Source of the DNA: Roseburia porci | GTDB taxonomy: Bacteria; Bacillota; Clostridia; Lachnospirales; Lachnospiraceae | Direction: 5' to 3' | Assembly: GCF_009695765.1 (NCBI RefSeq) | Contig: NZ_VUNI01000021.1 | Coordinates: 1 to 56,511 of the forward strand | DNA: 56,511 nucleotides | Shown here: positions 24,889-33,508 of the stretch, piece by piece | Layout: each line of letters starts with the position of its first letter | How positions within the stretch are numbered: position 1 is the first letter of the stretch | Position numbers and translations under genes: made by a program | The notes under the pieces: generated by a model | Told to the model about the DNA's origin: nothing | The model's input: the letters and a program-made list of their open reading frames with translations, nothing else | Database searches by the model: none

Positions 24889-25683
24889 TTAACCAAGTAA
24901 TGCTTTATCGGATGCGAATTCTTCTCCGGAAACCTCTTCGAATTTGAGGAGAAGATCTTCTACGGTAAGGCGTTTTTTCTCTTCGCCTGAGATATTTAAG
25001 ATGACTTTTCCGTTATTCATCATGATCAGGCGGTTGCCGTGTGCGATGGCGTCACGCATATTGTGTGTGACCATCATGGCGGTCAGATGGTTCTCAGTGA
25101 TGATCTTGTCGGTAAGAGCAAGAACTTTCGATGCCGTCTTAGGATCTAAGGCAGCCGTATGTTCATCGAGAAGGAGCACCTTTGGCTTCTGGAGAGAGGC
25201 CATAAGCAGTGTGACAGCCTGACGCTGGCCGCCGGAGAGAAGCCCGACTTTTGAAGTCATGCGGTCTTCCAGACCAAGGTCAAGTTCCTTTAAAAGTTCA
25301 TGGAAGTGTTCTTTTTCGGCTTTGGTGATACCCCAGCGGAGTCCGCGTTTCTGTCCGCGTCGTGCGGCAAGAGCAAGATTCTCATCGATCTGCATAGTGG
25401 CAGTAGTACCGGTCATCGGATCCTGGAATACGCGGCCGAGGAAAGAAGCACGTTTGAACTCCGGAAGTCCGGTTACATCAACTCCATCGATTAAAATCGC
25501 CCCATCATCTACCGGCCAGGTGCCTGCGACCGCATTTAACATGGTTGATTTTCCGGCGCCGTTTCCACCGATCACAGTAACAAAGTCACCTTCATCCAGT
25601 TTTAAGTTTACCCCGTTTAAGGCATGCTTTTCATTGATCGTTCCAAGATTGAACGTTTTATGTACATTGCGGATCTCTAACAT
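24889..25683 (-). CDS. ABC transporter ATPase (TrpZ-like)
   Basis: 264-residue ATPase that energises the adjacent permease. Walker A GGNGAGKST near 39-47, Q-loop VFQDPMTG, signature LLSGGQRQAVTLLMAS, Walker B VLLLDEHTAALD and VTHNMRDA switch are present. ATG 25683 abuts the permease stop with no gap, and GGAGGAG lies inside the permease end, so the two are translationally coupled. The family partners PF04392 lipoproteins such as streptococcal TrpX. Confidence 0.9.
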   Translation of the reverse strand: MLEIRNVHKTFNLGTINEKHALNGVNLKLDEGDFVTVIGGNGAGKSTMLNAVAGTWPVDDGAILIDGVDVTGLPEFKRASFLGRVFQDPMTGTTATMQIDENLALAARRGQKRGLRWGITKAEKEHFHELLKELDLGLEDRMTSKVGLLSGGQRQAVTLLMASLQKPKVLLLDEHTAALDPKTASKVLALTDKIITENHLTAMMVTHNMRDAIAHGNRLIMMNNGKVILNISGEEKKRLTVEDLLLKFEEVSGEEFASDKALLG

Positions 25684-26694
25684 TTACTTCTCCTCCTTAT
25701 TCTTGGCATCTACATCACCGTATGCAGTGGCAGAACGGCCAGCTAACATGGCAGCAGCGCGTTTTCCTGCTTTTGCAAAGGAACTTTTGCTCTTTCCCTT
25801 TAAGTATGGAACTGCAAGGAAAATGGCAACGATGATCGCTGTAAAAAGTTTTAAGTCATCACTTGGCATTTTCAGCCAGAGTACGATACCGATGACGATG
25901 TAGTAGATGATGCCACCGATGACAACAAAGATCAGACGACCTTTGAAATCCATGCGTTTTCCAAGGATCGCATCGCCAAGGACTTCTCCGATGATAACTG
26001 CAGCCAGACCAATGACGATACCGCCACGTCCCATATTGACATCAGCGAATCCGGAATACTGTGCGAGCAGTCCGCCGGATAATGCAACGATTGCATTTGA
26101 GATGGAAAGTCCGATCAGTTTCATATTATCAATGTTGATTCCCTGTGCACGGCTCATGGCAGGATTACAGCCGGTTGCACGGATGGCAGAACCCTGCTCG
26201 GTTCCGAAATACCAGTATAAAACGATAATCAGAACGGCTGCAAAAAGAAGTCCGATCACGATTGCAGAAGTCAGGTTACGGGAAGAAAGGATCAGGCTGT
26301 ATTTGTCAACGCTGAGTGCCTGGTTTGCATGACGGTCCATAATATTTAAGTTGATCGAATAAAGTGCGATCTGTGTCAGAATACCGGCAAGGATCGGTGG
26401 AATTCCGAGTTTGGTATGTAAAAGACCCGTGCAGAGGCCTGCGAGAAGTCCGGCAATGCAGGCACAGAGCAGAGCAACCCAGATGTTATAGCCTTTTACG
26501 GTCATCATAACGGTAACCGCACCGCCGGTTGCAAAAGAACCGTCTACGGTCAGGTCTGCAAAATCGAGCAGACGGAATGTGATATACACACCAAGTGCCA
26601 TGATTCCCCAGATCAGGCCCTGGGCGATGTTACCCGGCAGCGCATTGGTGAATGCAAGCGGGTTTAAAGATGAAAAATAGTTGATCAGAAACAT
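25684..26694 (-). CDS. ABC transporter permease (TrpY-like)
   Basis: 336-residue branched-chain-type permease with about eight to nine membrane spans (LIWGIMALGVYITFRLLDFA, AAVIIGEVLGDAILG and others). It contains the cytosolic coupling segment GCNPAMSRAQGINIDNMKLI, typical of the family paired with PF04392 binding proteins. The start at 26694 has GGAGGT; the upstream in-frame extension to 26751 crosses the internal terminator and has no family match. The C-terminal tail is Lys/Ala-rich. Confidence 0.9.
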   Translation of the reverse strand: MFLINYFSSLNPLAFTNALPGNIAQGLIWGIMALGVYITFRLLDFADLTVDGSFATGGAVTVMMTVKGYNIWVALLCACIAGLLAGLCTGLLHTKLGIPPILAGILTQIALYSINLNIMDRHANQALSVDKYSLILSSRNLTSAIVIGLLFAAVLIIVLYWYFGTEQGSAIRATGCNPAMSRAQGINIDNMKLIGLSISNAIVALSGGLLAQYSGFADVNMGRGGIVIGLAAVIIGEVLGDAILGKRMDFKGRLIFVVIGGIIYYIVIGIVLWLKMPSDDLKLFTAIIVAIFLAVPYLKGKSKSSFAKAGKRAAAMLAGRSATAYGDVDAKNKEEK

Positions 26695-26731
26695 GTGTTT
26701 ACCTCCATAGTAAAATATTACATTTTCCAAT

Positions 26732-26762
26732 AAAACAGAAAAAAGGCCCATTGGACCTTTAC
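26732..26762 (-). terminator. intrinsic terminator inside the ABC operon
   Basis: Read on the minus strand, AAAGGTCC and GGGCCTTT pair around a three-base loop and run into TTTTCTGTTTT. It lies between the binding-protein gene and the permease gene, so partial termination would give more binding protein than permease. Confidence 0.72.
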
Positions 26763-26780
26763 TCTGTATATGGATGTGAA

Positions 26781-27785
26781 TTAATCTGCTTTCAGTTCTT
26801 CGTAGCCGTCCGGAATGGTGATTCCAAGTGCATCGGCACGGTCAGCGATGTATTCTTTTGTGAATTTTGGCGCAGACTGGACTTCCATGGTAGAGATATC
26901 TTTTCCGTTTACAAGAATATCATATGCCATTTCTCCGGTTGTATATCCGAGATCATAGTAGCTGATGGAAAGTGTTGCAACACCACAGCCTTTGGCAATT
27001 CCTTCTTCGCCAGCGAAGATCGGAACTTTTGCAGGAGAAGCTACATTGTTGATGGCTTCTGTGCAGGATGCAGCAGTATTATCAGTCGGGATATAAATGA
27101 CATCGGAATTATCACAGGCACTCTGTGTTACCGAAGCAACATCGTTGGAATCGGAGAATGTGTATTCTTTTACAGTGTATCCCTCGTCCTTCAGATATTT
27201 GGTAATGGTAGTAGACTGGTAGATACTGTTTGGCTCAGAAGAACAGTATAAGATACCTACATTTTTGGCATCCGGGAATAATTCGGCGATACATTTGGCC
27301 TGCTGGTCAAGTGGTGCAAGATCTGTTGTTCCGGAAATGTTTTTTCCGGTTGTTCCGGTCCAGTCGGATACGTCGAGTGCTGTTGCATAATCAGTAATGG
27401 ATGTTCCAAGTACCGGGATTGTATCGGTTGCTGCTGTAGCAGCCTGAAGGGCAGCAGTTGCATTTCCGAGGATCAGATCATAATTGTTGGTTGCAAATGT
27501 GGTACAGATGGTAGAACAGGTAGATGCATCTCCGGCAGCATTCTGCTCATCAAATTTGACATTGTCACCGAGTTTATCCGTAAGTGCATCTTTAAATCCC
27601 TGGGTTGCGGCATCAAGCGCTTCATGCTGAACCAGCTGGCAGATACCGATGGTGTAAGTCTTGCCGGATGTATTTCCGGAACTTTGCGTACTGTTTGTGC
27701 CTGCGTCAGAACTTCCACAGCCTGCAAGAGATAATGTCAGGGCAGCGGCAAGAACAACGGAAGCAAATTTGGTTGCCTTTTTCAT
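26781..27785 (-). CDS. ABC transporter substrate-binding lipoprotein (PF04392, TrpX-like)
   Basis: 334 residues. A lipoprotein signal with lipobox LAGC at about 20-23 and a Ser/Thr-rich tether precede a two-lobed binding protein of the PF04392 family (YTIGICQLVQHEALDAATQG; AGDASTCSTI; PVLGTSITDYATAL; VIYIPTDNTAASC). Characterised members bind tryptophan or tyrosine, others purine-like or unknown ligands, so the ligand here is undetermined. AGGAGG precedes the start. Unlike streptococcal trpXYZ, no T-box leader is visible; the leader from the promoter at 27843-27871 is only about 50 bases. Confidence 0.9.
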   Translation of the reverse strand: MKKATKFASVVLAAALTLSLAGCGSSDAGTNSTQSSGNTSGKTYTIGICQLVQHEALDAATQGFKDALTDKLGDNVKFDEQNAAGDASTCSTICTTFATNNYDLILGNATAALQAATAATDTIPVLGTSITDYATALDVSDWTGTTGKNISGTTDLAPLDQQAKCIAELFPDAKNVGILYCSSEPNSIYQSTTITKYLKDEGYTVKEYTFSDSNDVASVTQSACDNSDVIYIPTDNTAASCTEAINNVASPAKVPIFAGEEGIAKGCGVATLSISYYDLGYTTGEMAYDILVNGKDISTMEVQSAPKFTKEYIADRADALGITIPDGYEELKAD

Positions 27786-27842
27786 ACTTATAACCTCCTT
27801 GTGACACTAATGCTTTAACGCATCAATGCATCGATTGAATAA

Positions 27843-27871
27843 ATTATATGCGCTTAAAGCGGAGAAGTCAA
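27843..27871 (-). promoter_or_regulatory. promoter of the ABC importer operon
   Basis: On the minus strand TTGACT (27871-27866), a 17-base spacer and TATAAT (27848-27843). ATGC-rich partial repeats between it and the start codon (around 27810-27835) could be an operator. Confidence 0.8.
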
Positions 27872-27975
27872 TCATTTTATATGGATGGAAAAAGCGTGGA
27901 ATCTAAGGAAAAGTCAATGACTTTTTTGCCGGGATATGCTATGGTAACAGCAGGGAGAGTGGAAAGGAATAAAAT

Positions 27976-28713
27976 ATGGGGGTAAAAGAATGGATTTTTG
28001 CAGTGACAGAAGCAATGCTGGCGCTTGTCTATCCGCCAAGATGTCCGGTGTGCGACGAGATCGTTGCGTTTGAAGACAGAGGGAATGTGCATCCGGAATG
28101 CAGGAAGAAGCTTTTTCAGATCACTGGCCCAGTCTGCATGAAATGCGGACAGCCGGTCGACAATGCCAGAATTGAATTTTGCTTTGACTGCGGGAAAAAG
28201 CAGCATCATTACCGGCAGGGAAAGGGTGTTTTCCTATATAAAGGGGACATCAAACAGACCATGTACCGGTTCAAATATTCCAATAAGAGAGAGTATGCAG
28301 CATTTTTTGCAGGGGTGGCAGCAGAACAGTACACAGAATGGATGCTGCGCATCGGGGCAGAAGTTATCGTACCGGTTCCGATGTACAGAAGAAAGCAAAA
28401 GCTCCGCGGATATAATCAGGCGGAGGTGTTTGCAAGGGAACTTTCCAGGCGGACGGGCATTCCATACAGGACAGATCTGGTTTCCCGGACACGCGATACG
28501 AAGCCGCAAAAGAATTTAAATGACACAGAACGCAAAAATAATCTGAAAAATGCTTTTCATGTGTCGCAAGATATTGTAAAATATAGATATATTCTATTAG
28601 TTGACGATATTTACACAACAGGCAGTACGGTTGACACCATTGCACAGGCGGTACTGCAGACGGGTGTAATCGATATTTATTCCCTGAGCATCTGCATCGG
28701 GAAAGGCATATGA
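27976..28713 (+). CDS. comFC: ComF family phosphoribosyltransferase-like protein (ComFC)
   Basis: 245-residue ComFC/GntX family protein, required for DNA uptake in competent bacteria although its precise biochemical step is unclear. A double-CxxC zinc finger fills the N-terminal 75 residues (CPVCDEIV, CMKCGQPV, CFDCGKK). A type I phosphoribosyltransferase fold follows, with the PRPP loop ILLVDDIYTTGSTV near the C-terminus. It is transcribed divergently from the ABC operon and followed 13 bases later by a yvyF-type gene, the same order as in Bacillus comFC-yvyF-flgM. Confidence 0.88.
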   Translation: MGVKEWIFAVTEAMLALVYPPRCPVCDEIVAFEDRGNVHPECRKKLFQITGPVCMKCGQPVDNARIEFCFDCGKKQHHYRQGKGVFLYKGDIKQTMYRFKYSNKREYAAFFAGVAAEQYTEWMLRIGAEVIVPVPMYRRKQKLRGYNQAEVFARELSRRTGIPYRTDLVSRTRDTKPQKNLNDTERKNNLKNAFHVSQDIVKYRYILLVDDIYTTGSTVDTIAQAVLQTGVIDIYSLSICIGKGI

Positions 28714-28726
28714 GGAGGTTTGCGTT

Positions 28727-29131
28727 ATGGAGGTTACGAATTGCAGAGACTGCGGTCGTTTGTTTAATTATATTTCGGGTCCGAGAAGATGTCCGGAATG
28801 TCAGAAGAAGCTGGAGGAGAAGTTTCAGCAGGTGAAGGAATTTTTGCGTCAGAATCCGGATTCCAGCATCAGTCAGACGGCGACTGAGAATGAGGTATCT
28901 GTGAAACAGATCAAACAGTGGATTCGTGAAGAGAGACTTGTAATCTCCAATGGAATGGCAGAGGGAATCGTCTGTGAGAGCTGTGGAAAACCAATCCGCA
29001 CAGGCCGTTTCTGCGAATCCTGCAAGAAGACGATGGTACAGGATCTGTCCAGTGCGTTCGAGAAACCGAAGCCTGTGGAACGAAGTCTGCATACAGAGAA
29101 AGAGAATGACCGCATGAGATATCTGAAATAA
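28727..29131 (+). CDS. YvyF-like flagellar-operon-associated zinc-finger protein
   Basis: 134 residues: an N-terminal CRDCG...CPECQ zinc finger, a helix-turn-helix-like middle (SISQTATENEVSVKQIKQWIREERL), a second CESCG...CESCKK finger near 84-105, and a basic/acidic tail. It matches the YvyF family that follows comFC in Bacillus and is named after flagellar operons, function unknown. Here no flgM or flagellar structural genes follow, so it is either a relic or has a role independent of flagella. Ribosome site AGGAGGTTTGC. Confidence 0.82.
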   Translation: MEVTNCRDCGRLFNYISGPRRCPECQKKLEEKFQQVKEFLRQNPDSSISQTATENEVSVKQIKQWIREERLVISNGMAEGIVCESCGKPIRTGRFCESCKKTMVQDLSSAFEKPKPVERSLHTEKENDRMRYLK

Positions 29132-29142
29132 AGAGAACAACC

Positions 29143-29170
29143 AAAGCTGCAGAGTAATCTGCAGCTTTTT
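29143..29170 (+). terminator. intrinsic terminator of comFC-yvyF
   Basis: AAAGCTGCAGA and TCTGCAGCTTT pair around GTAA, then TTTTT. Its T-tract is also the left end of the palindromic element that follows. Confidence 0.9.
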
Positions 29171-29484
29171 CATATAAAGATTAGGGGGCGGTGATTTTTA
29201 GTGGCAGGCAAATTGCACAAAACAGAGACTGATTTTGTGACCTGGGAGAAAATTAGAAAATCTTAGTTTACCTACGGGCAACTAGTGTTTTGCTGCCATG
29301 GACGGCAGCAAAAGTCTTAACGACCCATGGACGGGGCGTTTAAGACGTACACGTCACTTTGAAAAAACAAATCAGGTAAACTTAGATTTTCTTATTTTCG
29401 GACAATGGAACATAATAGGCACTGTTTTGTGCAATTTGCCTGCCACTAATATTAAGGTCACCTCCCCAACCTTTATATGAAAAA
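29166..29484. mobile_element. about 320-bp palindromic MITE-like element, no gene
   Basis: The outer arms TTTTTCATATAAAG and CTTTATATGAAAAA (29166-29179/29471-29484) begin imperfect inverted repeats of about 60 bp. These include a perfect 28-bp stretch starting TTAGTGGCAGGCAAATTG (29198-29225) that is repeated inverted at about 29423-29450. Further in, AAAATTAGAAAATCTTAG... (about 29252-29276) matches its mirror (about 29378-29402) at 23 of 25 bases. The centre holds two hairpins: TTTTGCTGCC/GGCAGCAAAA and GTCTTAACGACCC/GGGGCGTTTAAGAC, both with the loop ATGGAC. There is no open frame with family features. It may be a non-autonomous mobile element or a structured RNA gene. Confidence 0.7.
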
Positions 29485-29503
29485 CGCGCCACACAAGAAA
29501 CAT

Positions 29504-29532
29504 TTGGAAAATATAGAGTGGTATGGTATAAT
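29504..29532 (+). promoter_or_regulatory. sigma-A promoter for the 29581 gene
   Basis: TTGGAA (29504-29509), 17 bases, TATAAT (29527-29532). It lies just outside the right end of the palindromic element. Confidence 0.75.
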
Positions 29533-29580
29533 GATTTTTAACAATGCGCAATTGCGTCCAGAAGCAAGGGAGTTTATTAC

Positions 29581-29991
29581 ATGATTAACGAGGAACGTGT
29601 AAAAGAATTATACGAGATCGCAATATATGATAACGGGAAAAAGAAGAAGTCCGGACAGATGGGGATGTATTATCGCAGTGATTATATCAGCAAGGAAATG
29701 ATCAAGAGCATTTTTACAGGAACACTGGCATTTCTTTTGTGTGCGACACTTTGGATCTTCTATGATATGGAGAATATCTTAGCGTCTATTAATTCACTGG
29801 ATGTGATTGCAATTGCAATCAGCACAGTATGCAAATACGCCGTTTTTATGGTGATTTATGAGATCATTACATACATCATCTATTATCGCCGGTATACACG
29901 GGGGCGGAAGGAACTGAAAGAATACTGCAGTCACCTGAAGAGAGTCAATAAGCTCTATGAACGGGAAGACAAGATTAAAAACAGCAAATAG
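29581..29991 (+). CDS. hypothetical two-span membrane protein
   Basis: 136 residues, not assigned to a known family. Visible features are a charged N-terminus (about 1-42), two hydrophobic segments (about 46-66 IFTGTLAFLLCATLWIF and 76-100 AIAISTVCKYAVFMVIYEIITYIIYY), and a basic C-terminal helix (RRYTRGRKELKEYCSHLKRV). It is the first gene after the promoter at 29504 and 17 bases before the next membrane protein, so it probably belongs to the transcript leading to cdaA. Confidence 0.7.
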   Translation: MINEERVKELYEIAIYDNGKKKKSGQMGMYYRSDYISKEMIKSIFTGTLAFLLCATLWIFYDMENILASINSLDVIAIAISTVCKYAVFMVIYEIITYIIYYRRYTRGRKELKEYCSHLKRVNKLYEREDKIKNSK

Positions 29992-30008
29992 CACTTGGGG
30001 AGGACTCA

Positions 30009-31058
30009 ATGACAAAATTATTGGAATATAAAGATAAAATTATTCGTTTTTATGAGAATTATGAGACGTACATGTATCCGGCATTTAAATTTGTGATTGC
30101 ATTGATTACGTTTTTACTGATCAATACCAATATTGGATTTATGACCGCGATCAGCACATTTCCGGTAGCACTGATCCTTGCGCTGGTGTGCTGCCTGCTT
30201 CCACAGAATGGAACAATCTGGATTGCAGCATTCGTGATCATCGCAGATATGTATGCATTATCACCGGAGGTGGCGCTGACAGCCGCAGTACTTCTTGCAG
30301 TGGTTTACTTTGTATATTTCCGTTTTGCACCGAAGGATGGTATGGGAGCACTGTTTACTCCGATTGCTTTCAAATTGAACATTCCTTATATTATGCCGGT
30401 CGGCACCGGACTTTTCGGGGAACTGTATTCGGTGATTTCCGTTGTATGCGGAACCGTTGTATATTATTTCCTGGACGGAATTCACAGAAACAGTACAACA
30501 CTTGCAGCAGTTGTTACGGAAGATAAGACTGGAAGCACATCAAAGTTCAGCGTTTCCGTAGGACAGCTTCTTGGGAACAAAGAGATGTTTCTTGTGATCG
30601 GTATTTTTGTTGTGACATCAATCGTTGTATATTTTATCCGCAGAACCACGATGGACCATGCATGGCTGATCGCTATCGTGTCCGGAGTACTGATCCAGGC
30701 ACTGGGACTTTTTGCGGGATACCTGATCCTTGGCATTACAGGTAAGACAGTTACATTGATCATCGGCGCAATCCTGTCTCTTGTGATCGGTTTTATCCTG
30801 CAGTTCTTTTTCATGAATCTGGATTATGCAAGAACGGAACGTGTGCAGTTTGAGGACGATGAATATTATTACTATGTAAAAGCAGTTCCAAAGAAGACCG
30901 TTGCGGTTCAGGAGAAAACAGTCAAGCATTTTGGTAATACTGCAAGTATGGGGAAACGCATTGACCACAGTAAGCAGGAACTTTCGGAAGAAGAAGAGGA
31001 ACTTGCCCGCAAGGTATTTGCGAAGGAACTGGACATTGATGAAAAATACCTGAAATAA
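30009..31058 (+). CDS. multi-span membrane protein of unknown function
   Basis: 349 residues with about eight hydrophobic segments in residues 25-280, including KFVIALITFLLINTNIGFM and TLIIGAILSLVIGFILQFFF. A cytosolic C-terminal region of about 80 residues has an acidic Tyr-rich motif (EDDEYYYYVKAVPKKTV) and a charged helix. The same kind of protein is common immediately upstream of cdaA in Clostridia. Function unknown; a link to c-di-AMP signalling or envelope homeostasis is only contextual. Ribosome site GGGGAGGA. Confidence 0.78.
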   Translation: MTKLLEYKDKIIRFYENYETYMYPAFKFVIALITFLLINTNIGFMTAISTFPVALILALVCCLLPQNGTIWIAAFVIIADMYALSPEVALTAAVLLAVVYFVYFRFAPKDGMGALFTPIAFKLNIPYIMPVGTGLFGELYSVISVVCGTVVYYFLDGIHRNSTTLAAVVTEDKTGSTSKFSVSVGQLLGNKEMFLVIGIFVVTSIVVYFIRRTTMDHAWLIAIVSGVLIQALGLFAGYLILGITGKTVTLIIGAILSLVIGFILQFFFMNLDYARTERVQFEDDEYYYYVKAVPKKTVAVQEKTVKHFGNTASMGKRIDHSKQELSEEEEELARKVFAKELDIDEKYLK

Positions 31059-31161
31059 TTTCGGAAAAAAACATATAATTTTAAAGAAAACGCAAGTAAT
31101 TGTTCACATTTTGGACATGTACCTGCGGTAGAATTGGAAAATTGTGAGAAAGGAGAGAAAA

Positions 31162-32067
31162 ATGAACGGTATATTTGAAACACTTCAGATGTTTAACGAA
31201 AGTATACACAACAACTATAATCTGCCGGATATCCATATCGGACCGACAGACTGTGTCGAGATCCTGATTATTTCTTTCCTGTTTTATCATGTATTATTGT
31301 GGATCAAAAACACACGGGCATGGAATCTGTTTAAAGGAATTATCGTGCTCCTGATTTTTGTACTGGTAGCGGCAATTTTCCAGATGAATACGATACTCTG
31401 GCTGGCACAGAATACCTTTAATGTCGGTGTGATCGCACTGGTTATCATTTTCCAGCCGGAACTCAGACGCGCACTTGAGAACCTTGGTACCAGGAATATT
31501 CTTGGCAATCTGTTTAGTTTAAATAAGACAGATGAAGCCAAGTTCAGCGATCGTACCATTGATGAACTGGTAAAAGCAAGTTATGCAATGGGAAAAGTCA
31601 AGACAGGAGCACTGATCGTAATTGAAGATGACATCAAATTAGACGAGTATATCCGTACCGGAATTGATGTAGATGCGCTCGTATCCAGTCAGCTTTTGAT
31701 CAATATATTTGAGAAGAATACACCGCTTCATGATGGTGCGGTGATTATGCGCGGGGACAGAGTGGTATCTGCGACCTGTTATCTGCCGCTTTCGGACAGT
31801 CTGACATTATCCAAGGATCTTGGAACCAGACACCGTGCAGCAGTAGGAGTCAGCGAAGTAAGCGATTCACTGACGATCGTAGTATCCGAGGAGACAGGAA
31901 AGGTCTCTGTGGCAATGCGCGGTCAGATCTATCATAATGTAGATGCTGACTTCCTGCGCGACAAACTGAAATATATGCAGAACCGGAATCATGAAGCAAC
32001 ACGCCTTGAACTGCTGAAAAGGAGGTTATTAAATGCTAAAAAAGATACTAAAAAAGCTGACGAATAA
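31162..32067 (+). CDS. cdaA: diadenylate cyclase CdaA
   Basis: Membrane enzyme that makes the second messenger c-di-AMP from two ATP; it controls potassium, osmolyte and wall homeostasis. 301 residues: three membrane spans in residues 32-97 and a cytosolic DAC domain with the two family motifs, DGA at 191-193 (PLHDGAVIMRGDRV) and RHR at 223-225 (GTRHRAAVGV). The start at 31162 has AAAGGAGAG; the GTG at 31144 is less likely. Its last 35 bases overlap the regulator gene cdaR. The usual third gene, glmM, is not in this operon. Confidence 0.96.
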   Translation: MNGIFETLQMFNESIHNNYNLPDIHIGPTDCVEILIISFLFYHVLLWIKNTRAWNLFKGIIVLLIFVLVAAIFQMNTILWLAQNTFNVGVIALVIIFQPELRRALENLGTRNILGNLFSLNKTDEAKFSDRTIDELVKASYAMGKVKTGALIVIEDDIKLDEYIRTGIDVDALVSSQLLINIFEKNTPLHDGAVIMRGDRVVSATCYLPLSDSLTLSKDLGTRHRAAVGVSEVSDSLTIVVSEETGKVSVAMRGQIYHNVDADFLRDKLKYMQNRNHEATRLELLKRRLLNAKKDTKKADE

Positions 32068-33481
32068 CCTTGGTTTTAAGCTTCTGGCTGTATTGTTTGC
32101 ATTTGCTATGTGGCTTGTAGTCTATAACATTGATGATCCAAGCTCCAGCAAGAATTTTACTGCAACGGTAACCATCCAGAATGCACAGTCGATCTCGGAT
32201 ATGAACAAGTGTTATGAGGTGATCGACGGAACTGGAACAGTAAGTTTTCGCGTTACGGCGAAGAGAAGCATTTTAGAGAAACTGGACTATTCGGATTTTA
32301 CTGCGATTGCAGATATGAGTCTGATGAATGTAAGCGATGATGGAACGGAAGGAAGCGTTCCGATTGCCATTTCAGTCAATAATTATACGTCCTCTGTCAA
32401 AGTCAGCGGACTTACCAAATATCTGAAGGTTTCCCTGGAAGATCTTCAGGAGAAACAGTTCGTGATCACCGCAGACACCAAGGGAAAGGTGGCAGATGGA
32501 TTTACGCTGGGAGATGTAAGCGTTTCCAATCCGAATGTGATTAAAGTTTCCGGCCCTGCATCTGTGGTCGGACAGATTTCGAAAGTGGTAGCAACGATCG
32601 ATGTAAGCGGAATGTCAGTGGATATTTCGGACAATGTTGTGCCGGTATTTTATGATGAAGAGGGTAAAACAGTGGATACGACCAAGCTGACACTGAGCAG
32701 CAATACAGTGACCGTATCCGCCAAGATCCTGAGTACAAAGGAAGTGCCGATTCATTTCAATACAAGTGGAACACCGGCGGATACGTATTCCGTTGTAGAG
32801 ATTACCAGTGATCCGGAGACGGTTCAGATTAAAGGAAGTTCTTCTGTGCTGAATCCGATCAGTTCTCTTGAGATCCCGGCTGAGGTGCTGAATGTGGATG
32901 GAGCGAATAAAGATATCACGACAAGCATTGATATTTCAGAATACCTTCCGGACGGCGTGTCACTGACCAAGAATTCACAGGCAACCGTTTCCGTTACGAT
33001 CCGGATTGAACCATATACGACACAGAGTTATAATATTCCGGTTTCCAATATTTCTGTGAACGGGCTGGATGACAATTACAATCTGGCATTTGGACAGTCA
33101 ACCGTTAATGCATCGGTCAGTGGTATGTCCAGCGATCTGTCTTCGCTGAATGCAAACAGCATTAAAGGAAGCATTGATGTGTCATCTCTTGGAGAGGGAA
33201 CACATACCGTCAATGTTACGCTGACATTAGATGCGGATAAGTTTGTGCAGCAGACGACAACAACCGATGTTACGATCACCAGAAAGTCGGATGGAACAAC
33301 AACTACAACGCCATCCAATGATGATAATAACAAAACTTCTAACAGTGAGAGTACTGGAAATAATACCGGAAACGGCACGACAGACACGACTGGAGAAGGC
33401 GATGACACCAAAACGACCGGAGACAATGGAACAAACAATAACAATAGTACAGGCAGCGATTCCACAACAAATGGTCATTAA
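32033..33481 (+). CDS. cdaR: CdaR/YbbR-domain regulator of CdaA
   Basis: 482-residue membrane-anchored extracytoplasmic protein that modulates CdaA. It has an N-terminal membrane span (NLGFKLLAVLFAFAMWLVVYNI), then about four YbbR beta domains (about 40-420, for example VTIQNAQSISDMNKCYEVID, and KVPI/EVPIHFNTSGTPADTYSVV). The C-terminal 60 residues are a Thr/Asn/Gly/Ser-rich low-complexity tail with no obvious anchor. AAAAGGAGG lies inside cdaA, and the 35-base overlap implies coupled translation. Confidence 0.9.
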   Translation: MLKKILKKLTNNLGFKLLAVLFAFAMWLVVYNIDDPSSSKNFTATVTIQNAQSISDMNKCYEVIDGTGTVSFRVTAKRSILEKLDYSDFTAIADMSLMNVSDDGTEGSVPIAISVNNYTSSVKVSGLTKYLKVSLEDLQEKQFVITADTKGKVADGFTLGDVSVSNPNVIKVSGPASVVGQISKVVATIDVSGMSVDISDNVVPVFYDEEGKTVDTTKLTLSSNTVTVSAKILSTKEVPIHFNTSGTPADTYSVVEITSDPETVQIKGSSSVLNPISSLEIPAEVLNVDGANKDITTSIDISEYLPDGVSLTKNSQATVSVTIRIEPYTTQSYNIPVSNISVNGLDDNYNLAFGQSTVNASVSGMSSDLSSLNANSIKGSIDVSSLGEGTHTVNVTLTLDADKFVQQTTTTDVTITRKSDGTTTTTPSNDDNNKTSNSESTGNNTGNGTTDTTGEGDDTKTTGDNGTNNNNSTGSDSTTNGH

Positions 33482-33508
33482 ATAATACACAGATAAGGGA
33501 GAAAAAGA

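Noticed and set aside
25259-25903. 214-residue plus-strand open frame
   Set aside because: It lies opposite the ABC ATPase and permease genes; its Ser/Pro-rich composition is typical of antisense reading.
27786-27842. T-box leader for a TrpX-like importer
   Set aside because: The leader is about 50 bases, too short for a T-box, and no T-box core sequence is present.
28364-29173. 269-residue minus-strand open frame
   Set aside because: It lies opposite comFC and yvyF, both well supported by motifs and ribosome sites.
29298-29480. 60-residue open frame in the palindromic element
   Set aside because: It runs through hairpin arms and has no ribosome site; the structure explains the sequence better.
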